Notes: generated by a model not told the origin, from the letters alone. DNA of 35,437 nt from Methanomicrobiales archaeon (GCA_013415575.1 JAAEES010000009.1:1-35437), one strand, 5' to 3'; counted from the stretch's first letter, positions 8,641 through 16,088 are shown. Translations and numbers: made by a program.

Positions 8641-9401
8641 GGGTCATCCTTAAAACCCGGCCGCGGGCAAAACCGAAGATCCCCATCGAGGCAGAGACCA
8701 TCATCCCCCAGAATTTTCTCCGGAAGAACGATGTCCGCGTCTACGAGGGGAACAAGGAACGGAAGCTTGAGGATCTCTTTTACATAACGATTGAGGGTCC
8801 GGCTGTCTCCCCCGATCAGGTGGAAGTAATCCTGACCGGAGACACCGGAGTCATCAAGCGGGTCGGCGAATACATGAACGCCGGGCGGATCATCGTTGAG
8901 GGGGATATTGGCATGCACTGCGGCAATTTCATGAGTGCCGGGGAGATCATCATCCGGGGCAATGCCGATTCCTGGCTCGGCCGTGAGATGCGGGGCGGAG
9001 TTATCCGTTGCGAGGGAAACGCAGCCCACTATTGCGCAGCCGGCTACCGTGGAGAAAAGAGGGGAATGCGGGGAGGGACGGTCGAAGTGCTCGGGAATGC
9101 CGGGGATTTCGCTGCCGAATATCTCTGCGGCGGAGATGTGCTCATCCACGGGAACTGCGGGGATCTCCCGGCGGTGGAGATGCGGGGCGGAACCCTGACC
9201 ATCGGTGGCGATTGTCATCGCCCCTGTGGTAATATGACCGGCGGGACCTGCCGGATCTTCGGCGCAGCACACCAGTTCCTTCCGACGTTCAGGAAGAATG
9301 GATCGGAAGAGATGGAGTATGCCGGAAAGCAGCATCGAATGGCCGTGTACCGTGGCGATGTTGCCAACCGTGGGAAGGGAACGGTTCTGATCAGAACGTA
9401 A
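8637..9401 (+). CDS. fwdC: Formylmethanofuran dehydrogenase subunit C
   Basis: A 254-residue protein built of repeated Gly-rich turns of the GxGxxxG/GltE-C-terminal beta-helix type, for example GDIGMHCGNFMSAGEI, GNAGDFAAEYLCGGDV and GNCGDLPAVEMRGGTL spaced about 19 residues apart from about residue 80 to 205. It is the scaffold subunit that packs against FwdA and FwdB. It is the last gene of the run: the next gene is on the other strand. fwdE, F, G and H are not here, though the upstream polyferredoxin may stand in for F/G. Confidence 0.92.
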   Translation: MRVILKTRPRAKPKIPIEAETIIPQNFLRKNDVRVYEGNKERKLEDLFYITIEGPAVSPDQVEVILTGDTGVIKRVGEYMNAGRIIVEGDIGMHCGNFMSAGEIIIRGNADSWLGREMRGGVIRCEGNAAHYCAAGYRGEKRGMRGGTVEVLGNAGDFAAEYLCGGDVLIHGNCGDLPAVEMRGGTLTIGGDCHRPCGNMTGGTCRIFGAAHQFLPTFRKNGSEEMEYAGKQHRMAVYRGDVANRGKGTVLIRT

Positions 9402-9473
9402 TGGTATCTGCCGTCCGAAAGGCCCTGCAGAGATGAGAGCGCGGCCCCTGGGGTTTCAGACAGGGATATTCAG

Positions 9474-9479
9474 AAAAAA
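9474..9479 (-). terminator. T-run terminator after the small zinc-ribbon gene
   Basis: Six Ts on the minus strand about 22 bases past the stop of the zinc-ribbon gene at 9502. Archaeal transcription commonly stops at such T-runs. The 9402-9501 stretch between it and fwdC holds no gene that I can see. Confidence 0.45.
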
Positions 9480-9501
9480 GGAAACGTATCGGAAATGACC
9501 T

Positions 9502-9657
9502 CTATGCCTCTGCCACGTCCTCGGACTGGCAGGAGGGGCACATCGGCCGTTTGCTCACGCTTATGAATTTTTCTCCGCATTCTTTACATTTGTAGTCCTT
9601 GCCCTTCACCCGGTCAGGGGGTATCTCCATATCAACCGGTCCTCCGACTGTGCACAT
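9502..9657 (-). CDS. Small zinc-ribbon protein, 51 residues
   Basis: A 51-residue protein with two CxxC knuckles, YKCKECGEKF near residues 22-31 and RPMCPSCQSED near 37-47, forming a rubredoxin-like or zinc-ribbon fold. ATG 9657 is preceded on the minus strand by GAGGTGA at about seven bases, and a T-run follows the stop. A TATA-like stretch (CATATACTTATT) lies near 9698-9709. The partner and role are unknown; a metal-binding or one-electron redox role is possible. It converges with the fwd operon. Confidence 0.75.
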   Translation of the reverse strand: MCTVGGPVDMEIPPDRVKGKDYKCKECGEKFISVSKRPMCPSCQSEDVAEA

Positions 9658-9737
9658 CGAATAGTCACCTCAGTAAGATGCATTGGTAAGAATCCTAATA
9701 AGTATATGCACTTCAGTCCAAGGATATGAGCTGAAAT

Positions 9738-9743
9738 AAAAAA
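9738..9743 (-). terminator. T-run terminator after PEGA protein gene
   Basis: Six Ts on the minus strand begin about ten bases past the stop at 9753 and lie between this gene and the zinc-ribbon gene, so the two are probably separate transcripts. Confidence 0.45.
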
Positions 9744-9752
9744 GAGAGAAGG

Positions 9753-10553
9753 CTACCTGCCGTTTTTCAAGATCATCAGCATGGCTGTGAGGAGGATACC
9801 ACAGAGGGGTGCCGCAGGAGAGATTGGGACAGCAGTCGGTGTTCCGGTTGCGGCGGTGTCCGGTATGGCAGTTTCTGTCGGACTGGTCTCCGCTGGGGCG
9901 GGGGTTTCTGCAGACAGGAGCACGACATCCACCCTTACCGTATCGCCCGCAGCGAGATCGACGGTATTTTCTGCGGGGAGATATCCGCGCAACTCGATGA
10001 GTACCTGGTAGGTTCCTGGAAGGAGATCCGGGAGGTCGAGAGGCGTGTTTCCGGAATACTGCCCGTTAACCGTCACCTGCGCACCCGGAGGAGTAGAGAG
10101 TACTTCGATGCGGCCATTGGTTACCGGCCGGGAAAGGATGATATCGATACTTGAGTACGGAACTCCTGAAAGTGCATCCCGTGCCACCGGCATCGTTGCT
10201 GCATACACCGTGTACTTTCCTGCCGCGAGACCTCCTGAGACCCGTCCTGTCCGCCAGGTATAATTCCAGCGATCCAAAGTAACATCGACCTGGGTGAAGG
10301 TCTCCGGCTCCCCGGTGATTACCGGTGAGATGCTGCTGTCCATCCGCGATCCGTCTGATGGAACTCCCGGGCCGGTCATGAACAGGTACACTCTGCCGGC
10401 TCCGATCGATGTTCCTGAAAGGGGTATACTATCGCCGATCTCTGCTTCCCGTGGTTCTGCTGCGGCATTCCCGGGGATCACTACCGTAAGAAGGATACAG
10501 AGCAGGATACAGGACACGATTGGTCGTGTACGTTCATGGGTCATCATTGTCAC
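9753..10553 (-). CDS. Secreted PEGA-domain protein with C-terminal membrane anchor
   Basis: Up to 266 residues. An N-terminal signal peptide (hydrophobic CILLCILLTVVIPGNAAA) is followed by a beta-rich region, one PEGA domain near 145-210 (PPGAQVTVNGQYSGNTP and GYLPAE are typical), a Thr/Pro/Ala-rich linker and a C-terminal hydrophobic helix with a basic end. This is the layout of an archaeal surface protein. The start is unsure: GTG 10553 has GGGAGG upstream within the palindrome described separately, whereas ATG 10547 or 10544 is also in frame and 10544 has GGGTGA at five bases. Function beyond cell-surface location is unknown. Confidence 0.75.
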   Translation of the reverse strand: MTMMTHERTRPIVSCILLCILLTVVIPGNAAAEPREAEIGDSIPLSGTSIGAGRVYLFMTGPGVPSDGSRMDSSISPVITGEPETFTQVDVTLDRWNYTWRTGRVSGGLAAGKYTVYAATMPVARDALSGVPYSSIDIILSRPVTNGRIEVLSTPPGAQVTVNGQYSGNTPLDLPDLLPGTYQVLIELRGYLPAENTVDLAAGDTVRVDVVLLSAETPAPAETSPTETAIPDTAATGTPTAVPISPAAPLCGILLTAMLMILKNGR

Positions 10554-10554
10554 C

Positions 10555-10570
10555 CAGGGAGGCCTCCCTG
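10555..10570. promoter_or_regulatory. Perfect 16-bp palindrome in front of PEGA gene
   Basis: CAGGGAGGCCTCCCTG is perfectly self-complementary and fills the 18-base gap between the Cys-rich protein gene (stop 10572) and the PEGA gene. It contains the best ribosome-binding sequence (GGGAGG) for the PEGA gene, so in RNA the hairpin would hide it. It could act as an operator, a translation switch or part of a processing site; the sequence does not tell which. Confidence 0.5.
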
Positions 10571-10571
10571 A

Positions 10572-10763
10572 TTAGTCAAAAAGGTGGGCGCTGAACCGTT
10601 GTGACGATGAACGCTCCTCAGTTTTCCTTGCACCAGATGGCGGGGGCACTTTTCCCTGCATTCCCGTGAACAGGAATGAACAGGTGCCGGAATCCTCGCG
10701 GAATACCATGCATTGTTCGCCGATACAGGGTTTCTTGTCAAACGGGCACAATTTATCGGTCAT
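10572..10763 (-). CDS. Small Cys-rich protein, 63 residues
   Basis: The N-terminal half has a regular cysteine pattern (LCPFDKKPCIGEQC, then TCSF), at residues about 5, 12, 17 and 27, as seen in short metal-binding proteins of methanogens; the C-terminal half is polar and probably flexible. ATG 10763 is preceded by GGAG at seven bases. It could bind zinc or a cluster. It lies in line with the PEGA gene, which starts 19 bases after its stop. Confidence 0.6.
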   Translation of the reverse strand: MTDKLCPFDKKPCIGEQCMVFREDSGTCSFLFTGMQGKVPPPSGARKTEERSSSQRFSAHLFD

Positions 10764-10904
10764 GAGTGGGCTCCTTTCCTATCGGCTTCTCCAGGTATTC
10801 CGGGAGATCGCTGAACGCCACGATCGCCGGGCACGGGTGAATATGCCCCTTACCCCGGGCTTGTCTCTCCATTTCGCAATGAGCATGGCTCTCTGGTCGA
10901 TCAT
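10753..10904 (-). pseudogene. Possible small gene broken by one missing base
   Basis: On the minus strand, two adjacent frames both show coding-like codon use with G/C in third positions. The first starts at ATG 10904 (MIDQRAMLIAKWRDKPG) and the second runs into the next gene (CPAIVAFSDLPEYLEKPIGK) and stops at 10753, overlapping the start at 10763 by 11 bases. One added base in the CCCGGGG run near 10855 would join them into a single protein of about 50 residues. No clear ribosome-binding site precedes ATG 10904. It may be a decayed gene, a sequencing error, or chance. Confidence 0.3.
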
Positions 10905-10928
10905 GGATGGCTGAACATAAGGGAAGGG

Positions 10929-10934
10929 AAAAAA
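10929..10934 (-). terminator. Terminator after the 26-residue peptide gene
   Basis: A run of six Ts on the minus strand lies about 30 bases past the stop of the peptide gene. Between them is a short inverted repeat, CTGAT-ACG-ATCAG, overlapping the stop. Confidence 0.45.
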
Positions 10935-10963
10935 TATAGCTATCGGGGTGATGCCTGATCGTA

Positions 10964-11044
10964 TCAGCAGGCGACAAAAAGCTGGATGACCGGGACGCAC
11001 GAGAATAACAGAATCGCAGCGGCCATCAGGGTGGTTTCCTTCAT
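10964..11044 (-). CDS. 26-residue hydrophobic peptide
   Basis: A very short gene: ATG 11044 to TGA at 10964-10966. The product is MKETT followed by a single hydrophobic helix with Cys at 16 and a C-terminal Cys at 26. It is supported by a strong GGAGG six bases before the ATG, a T-run terminator after it, and a TATA-like AT stretch near 11085-11095. It would be a one-helix membrane peptide. No homologue is recognised. It lies between a LamG-like surface protein and the Cys-rich gene. Confidence 0.5.
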   Translation of the reverse strand: MKETTLMAAAILLFSCVPVIQLFVAC

Positions 11045-11118
11045 GGGAGTCCTCCGTTTCACGCAGGAAAGAATGGCAGGAGTGGTTAAAAATTAGGTGG
11101 ATGGTGACGGTTCAAAGG

Positions 11119-11931
11119 TCATTTTCCGGAGTTTGTTCTGGCAAGGCGCTCCACGGTCTGCTCCGAGTAGGAATATACCCTGATGGTGTCGATCAGTGCC
11201 GGGCCATATATCCGGTGAGATCGGTTACCGATCACCAGGTAGAGACCTGAATCCGACGGGGCAATCTGTTGTTCAGTCCGGTGGGAAAGTTTTCCATCCA
11301 CATAGAAATCTACGGTGCGATCAGGACGTATCACCACCGTATACCGGTGCCATTCACCGAGATCCTCATCCACGATCCTGGTATCCCATTCGTATTTTCC
11401 GGATTCGTTCATGATGCCGAAGTCCCGGTAGGCATGCCCCCTCTCCTCTGGTGGATTGCCCCAGCATGCCTCCCCGATGACCCGGTAAGAAACCTGCATG
11501 ACCGCCCCGCCCCCGGCTTCCTCTCTCGCAAGACGGAACAGCCCGTCAACCCAGCACCCGTCTGTATGGGAGTCGTTCAGGTATAGATCGCACTGGAGGA
11601 TCAAGCCGTCAGAATAATCGAATCTGGTCGTCGAAACCGCAAAATTGTCCCAGAGATCATCGCCGCGGCTGTCAAAACAGGGCGGTGGATTTCCCAAATC
11701 ATCCCTGATCATGGGTTGCGGGTTCCCGATCAGGATCCATCCGGACAGCCCCTGGTCAAAATCTTCGGAGCAGATGAGACCATCCGTCACCGGTCCGGGG
11801 TCGTCTCCCATGATGCCCCCGGACGGGAGGGAGAGTGAACCGGCCGTGATACTCACCATGAGTACATATGCGATAATACCCAGTGCAAAGATCACCCCCA
11901 CTGCAGTAACAAGTGAATCCCTCTCCCTCAC
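11119..11931 (-). CDS. Membrane-anchored LamG/concanavalin-like surface protein
   Basis: A 270-residue protein. Residues about 8-30 form one membrane helix, so the rest faces outside. The body is beta-rich, with signs of a jelly-roll (concanavalin A-like) fold: EDFDQGLSGWILIG near the start of the domain and GEWHRYTVVIRPDRTVDFYVDG followed by GLYLVIGNR, the typical W-R-Y...D-G pattern of such domains. It probably binds or once processed sugars; no catalytic acids can be assigned with confidence. GTG 11931 is preceded by GGAGG at six bases. Confidence 0.7.
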   Translation of the reverse strand: MRERDSLVTAVGVIFALGIIAYVLMVSITAGSLSLPSGGIMGDDPGPVTDGLICSEDFDQGLSGWILIGNPQPMIRDDLGNPPPCFDSRGDDLWDNFAVSTTRFDYSDGLILQCDLYLNDSHTDGCWVDGLFRLAREEAGGGAVMQVSYRVIGEACWGNPPEERGHAYRDFGIMNESGKYEWDTRIVDEDLGEWHRYTVVIRPDRTVDFYVDGKLSHRTEQQIAPSDSGLYLVIGNRSHRIYGPALIDTIRVYSYSEQTVERLARTNSGK

Positions 11932-12066
11932 GCCCGACCTCCGCTGACGACGGTTGTACTTCTAGCTAATTTGGCATGAAAACGTATAGCCGTTATGAAA
12001 TCGTTCTGCTTTCTCCCTGCGGATCTTCCGGGTGGCGTGGTGACCGGGGGACCCGGGGCCGGGGTA

Positions 12067-13254
12067 TCACGAGAGCCCGGAGATCTTGGCGATCAGGCGT
12101 CTGACAGGGCCGGGGCGGATAACAATCGATCCCGCAGGGCAGATCTCATGGCAGCAGTAGCATCGGATGCAGTTCTCCCGCATGAGTTCCGGAACCCCCT
12201 CGTGCAGGGTGAGGGCACCCACCGGGCATATACGGGCACAGCGACCGCAGTGCTGGCAGTGATCCGGTTGAAAAGAGGGATACGGAGTATAAACCCCGCC
12301 GAGCCGGTGCAGGAGAGAGAGGAGCATGCTCCGCTGCATCCCTCTCCCCGATCCCTGGTAGGTTGAAGGGAGGCGGACCCCCTGCCCCTGCAGCGCTTTG
12401 GGAGGATTTCCAACGAGTGAAATCTGGTCGGGAATGCTACCGGGAAGGCCGCGCTCACGGGCGGTCCTAAGGGTGGGGACGTCAGCGGCAGGGATTCCCA
12501 TCATTTTGCAAGCGACCTGATCGAGAGCAGTTGCGCTCCCGCCTGCCAGGAGCGCCTCCACCAGCCGCGGGGTTCCGGATGAAGGGCCATCCCCTTCCAT
12601 GACCATCACCGCGTCCATGACCTGAAGCGAAGGCCGCAGGAGATCGTTCAGGTCGAGGATCATCCCGGCAAAGTGGTCCGGATCCTGAAACCGGGCATGG
12701 TGGAGGGGTTTTTCCAGACCGGGAAGAACTCCGAACAGGTTCTTTGCACCTCCGGAATAGAGAGTCCAGAGGTGGGTCTTGGCCTTTGAGACCACGATGA
12801 TATGATCGGCATCGAGTGCCGGTGCTATCACCGGGAAGCTCTTCGCCAGGAGGCCGGCAGGGTGGGAGACGGTGCGGTATCCGGTATCGTAATTAAGCTC
12901 CGCACCGGTATCACGGGCAACTGCTTCATACCCGGCAGCCGCATACAGTCGTCTGAGGTTAGCCGGGGTATATCGTATCCCGCCCCCGGGGCTGTCAGCA
13001 ATGATCACCCGGCACCCAAGATCTCTACAGATGAGCGATACGGCCCGTACAACCTCAGGATGGGTGGTCACGCACCGTTCTGGCGGAAGCCCCTGGAGGA
13101 GATTCGGTTTGAGGAGCACCCGGCTCCCCGGACTGATGAAGGTGGTGATTCCACCCAGCGCATCAATTGCCTTCCTGACGGCGGTCTCAACCTCTTCCCG
13201 GTTGTACGAGCCGCACGCTACACAGGATACGACTTCCTTCTCTCTACCGGCCAT
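12067..13254 (-). CDS. DUF362 domain protein with two [4Fe-4S] motifs
   Basis: A 395-residue protein: an N-terminal DUF362 domain (SRVLLKPNLL near 43-52, the segments around THPEVVRAV and IIADSPGGG, and SKAKTHLWTLYSGGAKNLFG near 155-175) and a C-terminal ferredoxin domain with CQHCGRCARICP and CIRCYCCHEICP. It is a cytoplasmic iron-sulfur protein; the reaction is unknown. Its ATG follows directly after the stop of the small membrane protein, so the two are probably one operon. The end is followed by GC-rich sequence without an obvious T-run. Confidence 0.85.
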   Translation of the reverse strand: MAGREKEVVSCVACGSYNREEVETAVRKAIDALGGITTFISPGSRVLLKPNLLQGLPPERCVTTHPEVVRAVSLICRDLGCRVIIADSPGGGIRYTPANLRRLYAAAGYEAVARDTGAELNYDTGYRTVSHPAGLLAKSFPVIAPALDADHIIVVSKAKTHLWTLYSGGAKNLFGVLPGLEKPLHHARFQDPDHFAGMILDLNDLLRPSLQVMDAVMVMEGDGPSSGTPRLVEALLAGGSATALDQVACKMMGIPAADVPTLRTARERGLPGSIPDQISLVGNPPKALQGQGVRLPSTYQGSGRGMQRSMLLSLLHRLGGVYTPYPSFQPDHCQHCGRCARICPVGALTLHEGVPELMRENCIRCYCCHEICPAGSIVIRPGPVRRLIAKISGLS

Positions 13255-13524
13255 TCATTCACCCCACGCCGTGGCGGTGCGGGACTGATGTGCAAACAGG
13301 AAGCAGCCGCCGAGGAAATAGGCGATGGGAATGGTCCAGAGAGGGTATGCCACCAGGAAATAGATTTCAGCACAACCGAGAACGAGCCGGGCCCCTGCGG
13401 TGTCGTTACCGAATGCGGCCATGAATGCAGCACCATACACTCCGGCGGTGACTACCAGATAGATGAGCACCCCGCAAAGACCGCCCCTGATATTGCTTAT
13501 GGCATCTTTGACACAGGTATGCAT
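13255..13524 (-). CDS. Small integral membrane protein, 89 residues
   Basis: An 89-residue protein with two predicted membrane helices (about 14-37 and 45-75) and a short polar tail. The family is not recognised. It lies directly upstream of the DUF362 gene with no gap, suggesting joint expression. The start ATG 13524 sits inside a 16-bp perfect palindrome, and only a weak ribosome-binding sequence precedes it, so the transcript may be short-leadered. Confidence 0.6.
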   Translation of the reverse strand: MHTCVKDAISNIRGGLCGVLIYLVVTAGVYGAAFMAAFGNDTAGARLVLGCAEIYFLVAYPLWTIPIAYFLGGCFLFAHQSRTATAWGE

Positions 13525-13529
13525 ACCTG
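13514..13529. promoter_or_regulatory. Perfect 16-bp palindrome over a start codon
   Basis: CAGGTATGCATACCTG is perfectly self-complementary and includes the start codon of the small membrane protein gene. A second inverted pair, GATCTCT (13529-13535) and AGAGATC (13557-13563), lies just upstream. A protein bound here would cover the start of transcription or translation. The outer four bases match those of the palindrome at 10555-10570. Confidence 0.45.
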
Positions 13530-13670
13530 ATCTCTCATTGCACCTGATGGCAAAAAAGAGATCTCATCTCCGGTCTCGAAACCGCTCCGTGTTCCTGCGT
13601 TCGTTCCGGCCGGCCCGTTTAAATCCGGAGAAGCTGATGTTCTGGAAGGAAACCCGGCAGGGATGAGCGG

Positions 13671-14255
13671 ATGAGGTATCACGATGAGCGGTCACGGCGT
13701 TCATGGCAGAACCCTGAAAAGATACTCGTCCGCACCGGACTTGGCCCCGGAGACACCATGATTGATATCGGTTGCGGTGAGGGATTTTTTACCCTCCCGG
13801 CTGCCCGGTTAGCCGGCAGCAGCGGGAAGATCATCGGGATAGATATCAACGGGAGCGCCGTCTCACGGATGCTGGAGCAGGCCCGGAAAGAAGGGCTTGG
13901 CAATGTAGACGGAATTGTCGGAAGCGGTGAGGAGACCCTTGCCTGTGAAGGCTGCGCAGACCTGATTTTCTTCGGCATTGATCTCCATGATTTCTCGGAT
14001 CCGAAGAAAGTCCTCCAGAATGCCCGCCGGATGATCAAACCTGGCGGCACGCTCTGCAACCTGGACTGGCAGAAGAGGGAGACACCCTTCGGCCCACCGG
14101 TCAGCATACGATTCGATGAGGAGACCGCGGCAGCACTGATCCGGGAAGCAGGGTTTACGATACTGCGTATTGAAGAGATCCCTCCCTGGTTCTACCTCAT
14201 CACGGCAGACCCGTGCGTCGCCAATCCGGTCTGGAGGGACCCAGGATGTTTATAG
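13671..14255 (+). CDS. Class I SAM-dependent methyltransferase
   Basis: A 194-residue protein with the Rossmann-type motif I MIDIGCGEGFFTLPAA near residues 30-45, an acidic motif II end IIGIDINGSAV near 53-63, and a motif with GIDLHDFSDPKKVL near 103-116, typical of small UbiE-like methyltransferases. The substrate is not known. A TATA-like TTTAAATC lies near 13616-13624. It is convergent with msrB and overlaps it by six bases at the 3' end. Confidence 0.85.
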   Translation: MRYHDERSRRSWQNPEKILVRTGLGPGDTMIDIGCGEGFFTLPAARLAGSSGKIIGIDINGSAVSRMLEQARKEGLGNVDGIVGSGEETLACEGCADLIFFGIDLHDFSDPKKVLQNARRMIKPGGTLCNLDWQKRETPFGPPVSIRFDEETAAALIREAGFTILRIEEIPPWFYLITADPCVANPVWRDPGCL

Positions 14256-14684
14256 CGGAAAAAATTTCAGTGAAGCGGAATTCATGCAGTAGCGCTTTCC
14301 GTCCGGCGGTGGGCCATCATCAAAGACATGACCGAGGTGGGCTTCACACCGGGCACAGAGCACTTCAGTTCGGATCATTCCAAAACTCCGGTCGGTTTCG
14401 GTCCTGATATTGTGCTCATCGACAGGTGAGGAAAAACTCGGCCAACCGGTCCCGGAATCAAATTTGGTATCAGAATGGAAGAGATCAGTGCCGCAACAGA
14501 CACACCGGTACAGCCCGGTGCCATGGAAGTCATGGTATCTGCCGGAGAAGGCCGGTTCCGTCCCCTTCTTCCGTGCGACCCGGAACTCCTCATCGGTGAG
14601 GATCTCCCGCCATTCGGCATCACTCTTCCGGATTGTATCACGGTCTTCGAGTTCACCAGTTTGTGCGTTGTAGATGATGACCAT
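14250..14684 (-). CDS. msrB: Peptide-methionine (R)-S-oxide reductase MsrB
   Basis: A 144-residue enzyme that repairs methionine-R-sulfoxide. Zinc ligands are visible as C61/C64 and C110/C113, the conserved TGWPSF at 79-84, and the catalytic Cys133 in RYCMNS. I chose ATG 14684, which has GGAG five bases upstream; a TTG at 14702 is also in frame. The presence of an oxidative repair enzyme in a strict anaerobe suggests exposure to oxygen. It is convergent with the methyltransferase. Confidence 0.93.
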   Translation of the reverse strand: MVIIYNAQTGELEDRDTIRKSDAEWREILTDEEFRVARKKGTEPAFSGRYHDFHGTGLYRCVCCGTDLFHSDTKFDSGTGWPSFSSPVDEHNIRTETDRSFGMIRTEVLCARCEAHLGHVFDDGPPPDGKRYCMNSASLKFFPL

Positions 14685-14748
14685 GCTCACTCCGCCGCTC
14701 AATCATGCTCTGATCCAATTCTCCGATAAAGGTGAATGACGGGGGGGG

Positions 14749-15609
14749 TTATCCCTTCCTGAATACGAGGAATGCGCATCCCGCAAGTGCAGCAAACAGC
14801 ACCACGGGAGAGAGGCCTGCCCTGCCGGTTTGAACAGAAGGAACGAGTGCTGCCGATACGGTGTTCCCCTCCCCGGTAATAGTGATTACCTGGCTGAAAT
14901 CGGTATAACCATCCAATGTTATCAGGAGCAGGTGATCACCCGTTGTAACATCAGCAACGGTCAGGGGGGTCATCCCGATCATCTGTCCGTCAAGATATAC
15001 ACTGGCTCCCGGGGGATCAGAGGATATGGTCAGGGGTCCGGAGACCGGTTTCTGGAGGGTGACCGGAACCTTCTTCAGCTCATTCTTCTCCACGAAGATC
15101 TCCATGGTCTGGGTGGCATACCCCTCTTTCGAGACCCGGATGGCATGGTTACCGGGGACGACATCGCGGATGATGAAAACCCCGCTGGGTGGAACGGTTC
15201 CTGCTTCAGTCCCGTCGAAATAAACGGTGGAGAGGGTGGGGGTTACGAGCAGGTGGAGGGTGCCGTACTCGATTAGCGGCAGGGCCGAGAGCTTTACATA
15301 GATATCAATGACCTGGCCTTTTCCCGGGACCGACGTGATCGCCCCCGTATAGGTCTTATAGCCATCTTTTTCAATGGTGAATGTCCGGTACGGCGTTCCG
15401 GTCACATAGACCGGCACATCCAGCATCCCTGCAGCGATCTCCCCTTTATAATCGCCATCGAAGTAGACTTTAGCCCCATCCACATTGCAGTGGATACGGT
15501 AAGTACCCATATCGCCTCCTATGGGCTCATCAGGTTGCGCACCGGCGGTTCCAGCGACCAGAACAAGCGAGAAAATCGCTACTGCAACAGGAAGAGAGAA
15601 TTTTTTCAT
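14749..15609 (-). CDS. Secreted protein with three PEGA domains
   Basis: A 286-residue protein: signal peptide (about 1-24), three PEGA repeats with the hallmarks of Gly-Ala-x-Val-Tyr-x-Asp-Gly (DGAKVYFDGDYKG near 48, LSTVYFDGTEAG near 127, GASVYLDGQMIG near 205) and G-Y between them, and a C-terminal hydrophobic helix ending in FRKG. It is expected to be displayed on the cell surface. It shares architecture with the protein at 9753-10553. A TATA box lies upstream; no ribosome-binding sequence is seen before ATG 15609. Confidence 0.85.
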   Translation of the reverse strand: MKKFSLPVAVAIFSLVLVAGTAGAQPDEPIGGDMGTYRIHCNVDGAKVYFDGDYKGEIAAGMLDVPVYVTGTPYRTFTIEKDGYKTYTGAITSVPGKGQVIDIYVKLSALPLIEYGTLHLLVTPTLSTVYFDGTEAGTVPPSGVFIIRDVVPGNHAIRVSKEGYATQTMEIFVEKNELKKVPVTLQKPVSGPLTISSDPPGASVYLDGQMIGMTPLTVADVTTGDHLLLITLDGYTDFSQVITITGEGNTVSAALVPSVQTGRAGLSPVVLFAALAGCAFLVFRKG

Positions 15610-15649
15610 GGTTTATCAGTCCGATATACTGTATGGGTTTTTTTGGCGG

Positions 15650-15660
15650 TATTTAAATCT
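15650..15660 (-). promoter_or_regulatory. TATA box for the three-PEGA protein
   Basis: AGATTTAAATA on the minus strand, about 45 bases before ATG 15609, fits the archaeal TATA consensus and spacing for a leader of around 20 bases. Confidence 0.5.
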
Positions 15661-15795
15661 ATCAATGCTTTTCTGGCGAAAAGGAGCCCTCCCCGTCTTT
15701 CCGGGATACGGCAGAGCCGGGGGAGGAGGCTGGGGAGGGAAAAAAGCGATTCATTCAAGAGATGACACGGTCATTACCCTCTTTCAGAGAGAACC

Positions 15796-15963
15796 ATGAC
15801 ACCACACGCAGGAAGGGGTCACGGGAGAGACCAGTGGAACGGTGAAGGGAGCCCCCGACGCTGTATCTGTCCCAACTGCAGGTATGAACGTGCCCGCCCG
15901 CCGGAAGTCCCCTGCTATGTCCTGAAGTGCCCCCGTTGTGATTCACCGATGACAGATCTCTGA
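15796..15963 (+). CDS. Small zinc-ribbon protein, 55 residues
   Basis: A 55-residue protein with a Gly/Arg-rich N terminus and a C-terminal pair of knuckles, CICPNCRYERARPPEVPC and LKCPRCDSPMT. The CPxC...PxxPC...CPxC pattern is common in short archaeal proteins of unknown role that bind zinc or iron. ATG 15796 has only a weak GAGAG before it. It is alone between the PEGA gene (other strand) and tRNA-His. Confidence 0.65.
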   Translation: MTPHAGRGHGRDQWNGEGSPRRCICPNCRYERARPPEVPCYVLKCPRCDSPMTDL

Positions 15964-15998
15964 AAGATGCCGGGACGGGAACACGGGGAAAGACGCAG

Positions 15999-16005
15999 AA
16001 AAAAA
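15999..16005 (-). terminator. T-run after tRNA-His
   Basis: Seven Ts on the minus strand ten bases past the 3' end of tRNA-His. Confidence 0.5.
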
Positions 16006-16015
16006 TGAACTAAGA

Positions 16016-16088
16016 GGCCAGGGCCGAGACTCGAACCCGGGTCGGGGGATCCACAGTCCCCTAGGATGACCAACTACCCCACCCTGGC
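16016..16088 (-). tRNA. tRNA-His (anticodon GTG)
   Basis: The minus strand folds into a full cloverleaf: acceptor GCCAGGG/CCCTGGC with discriminator C73, anticodon stem GGGGA/TCCCC with loop CTGTGGA, and T arm CCGGG-TTCGAGT-CTCGG. Anticodon GTG reads His codons. No CCA is encoded. The base before position 1 is T, not G, so the G-1 that marks tRNA-His must be added after transcription. A TATA element lies 36 bases upstream. Confidence 0.95.

Noticed and set aside
10761..10914. Plus-strand 50-residue frame from ATG 10761
   Set aside because: No ribosome-binding site, and the minus strand has better codon use in the same place.
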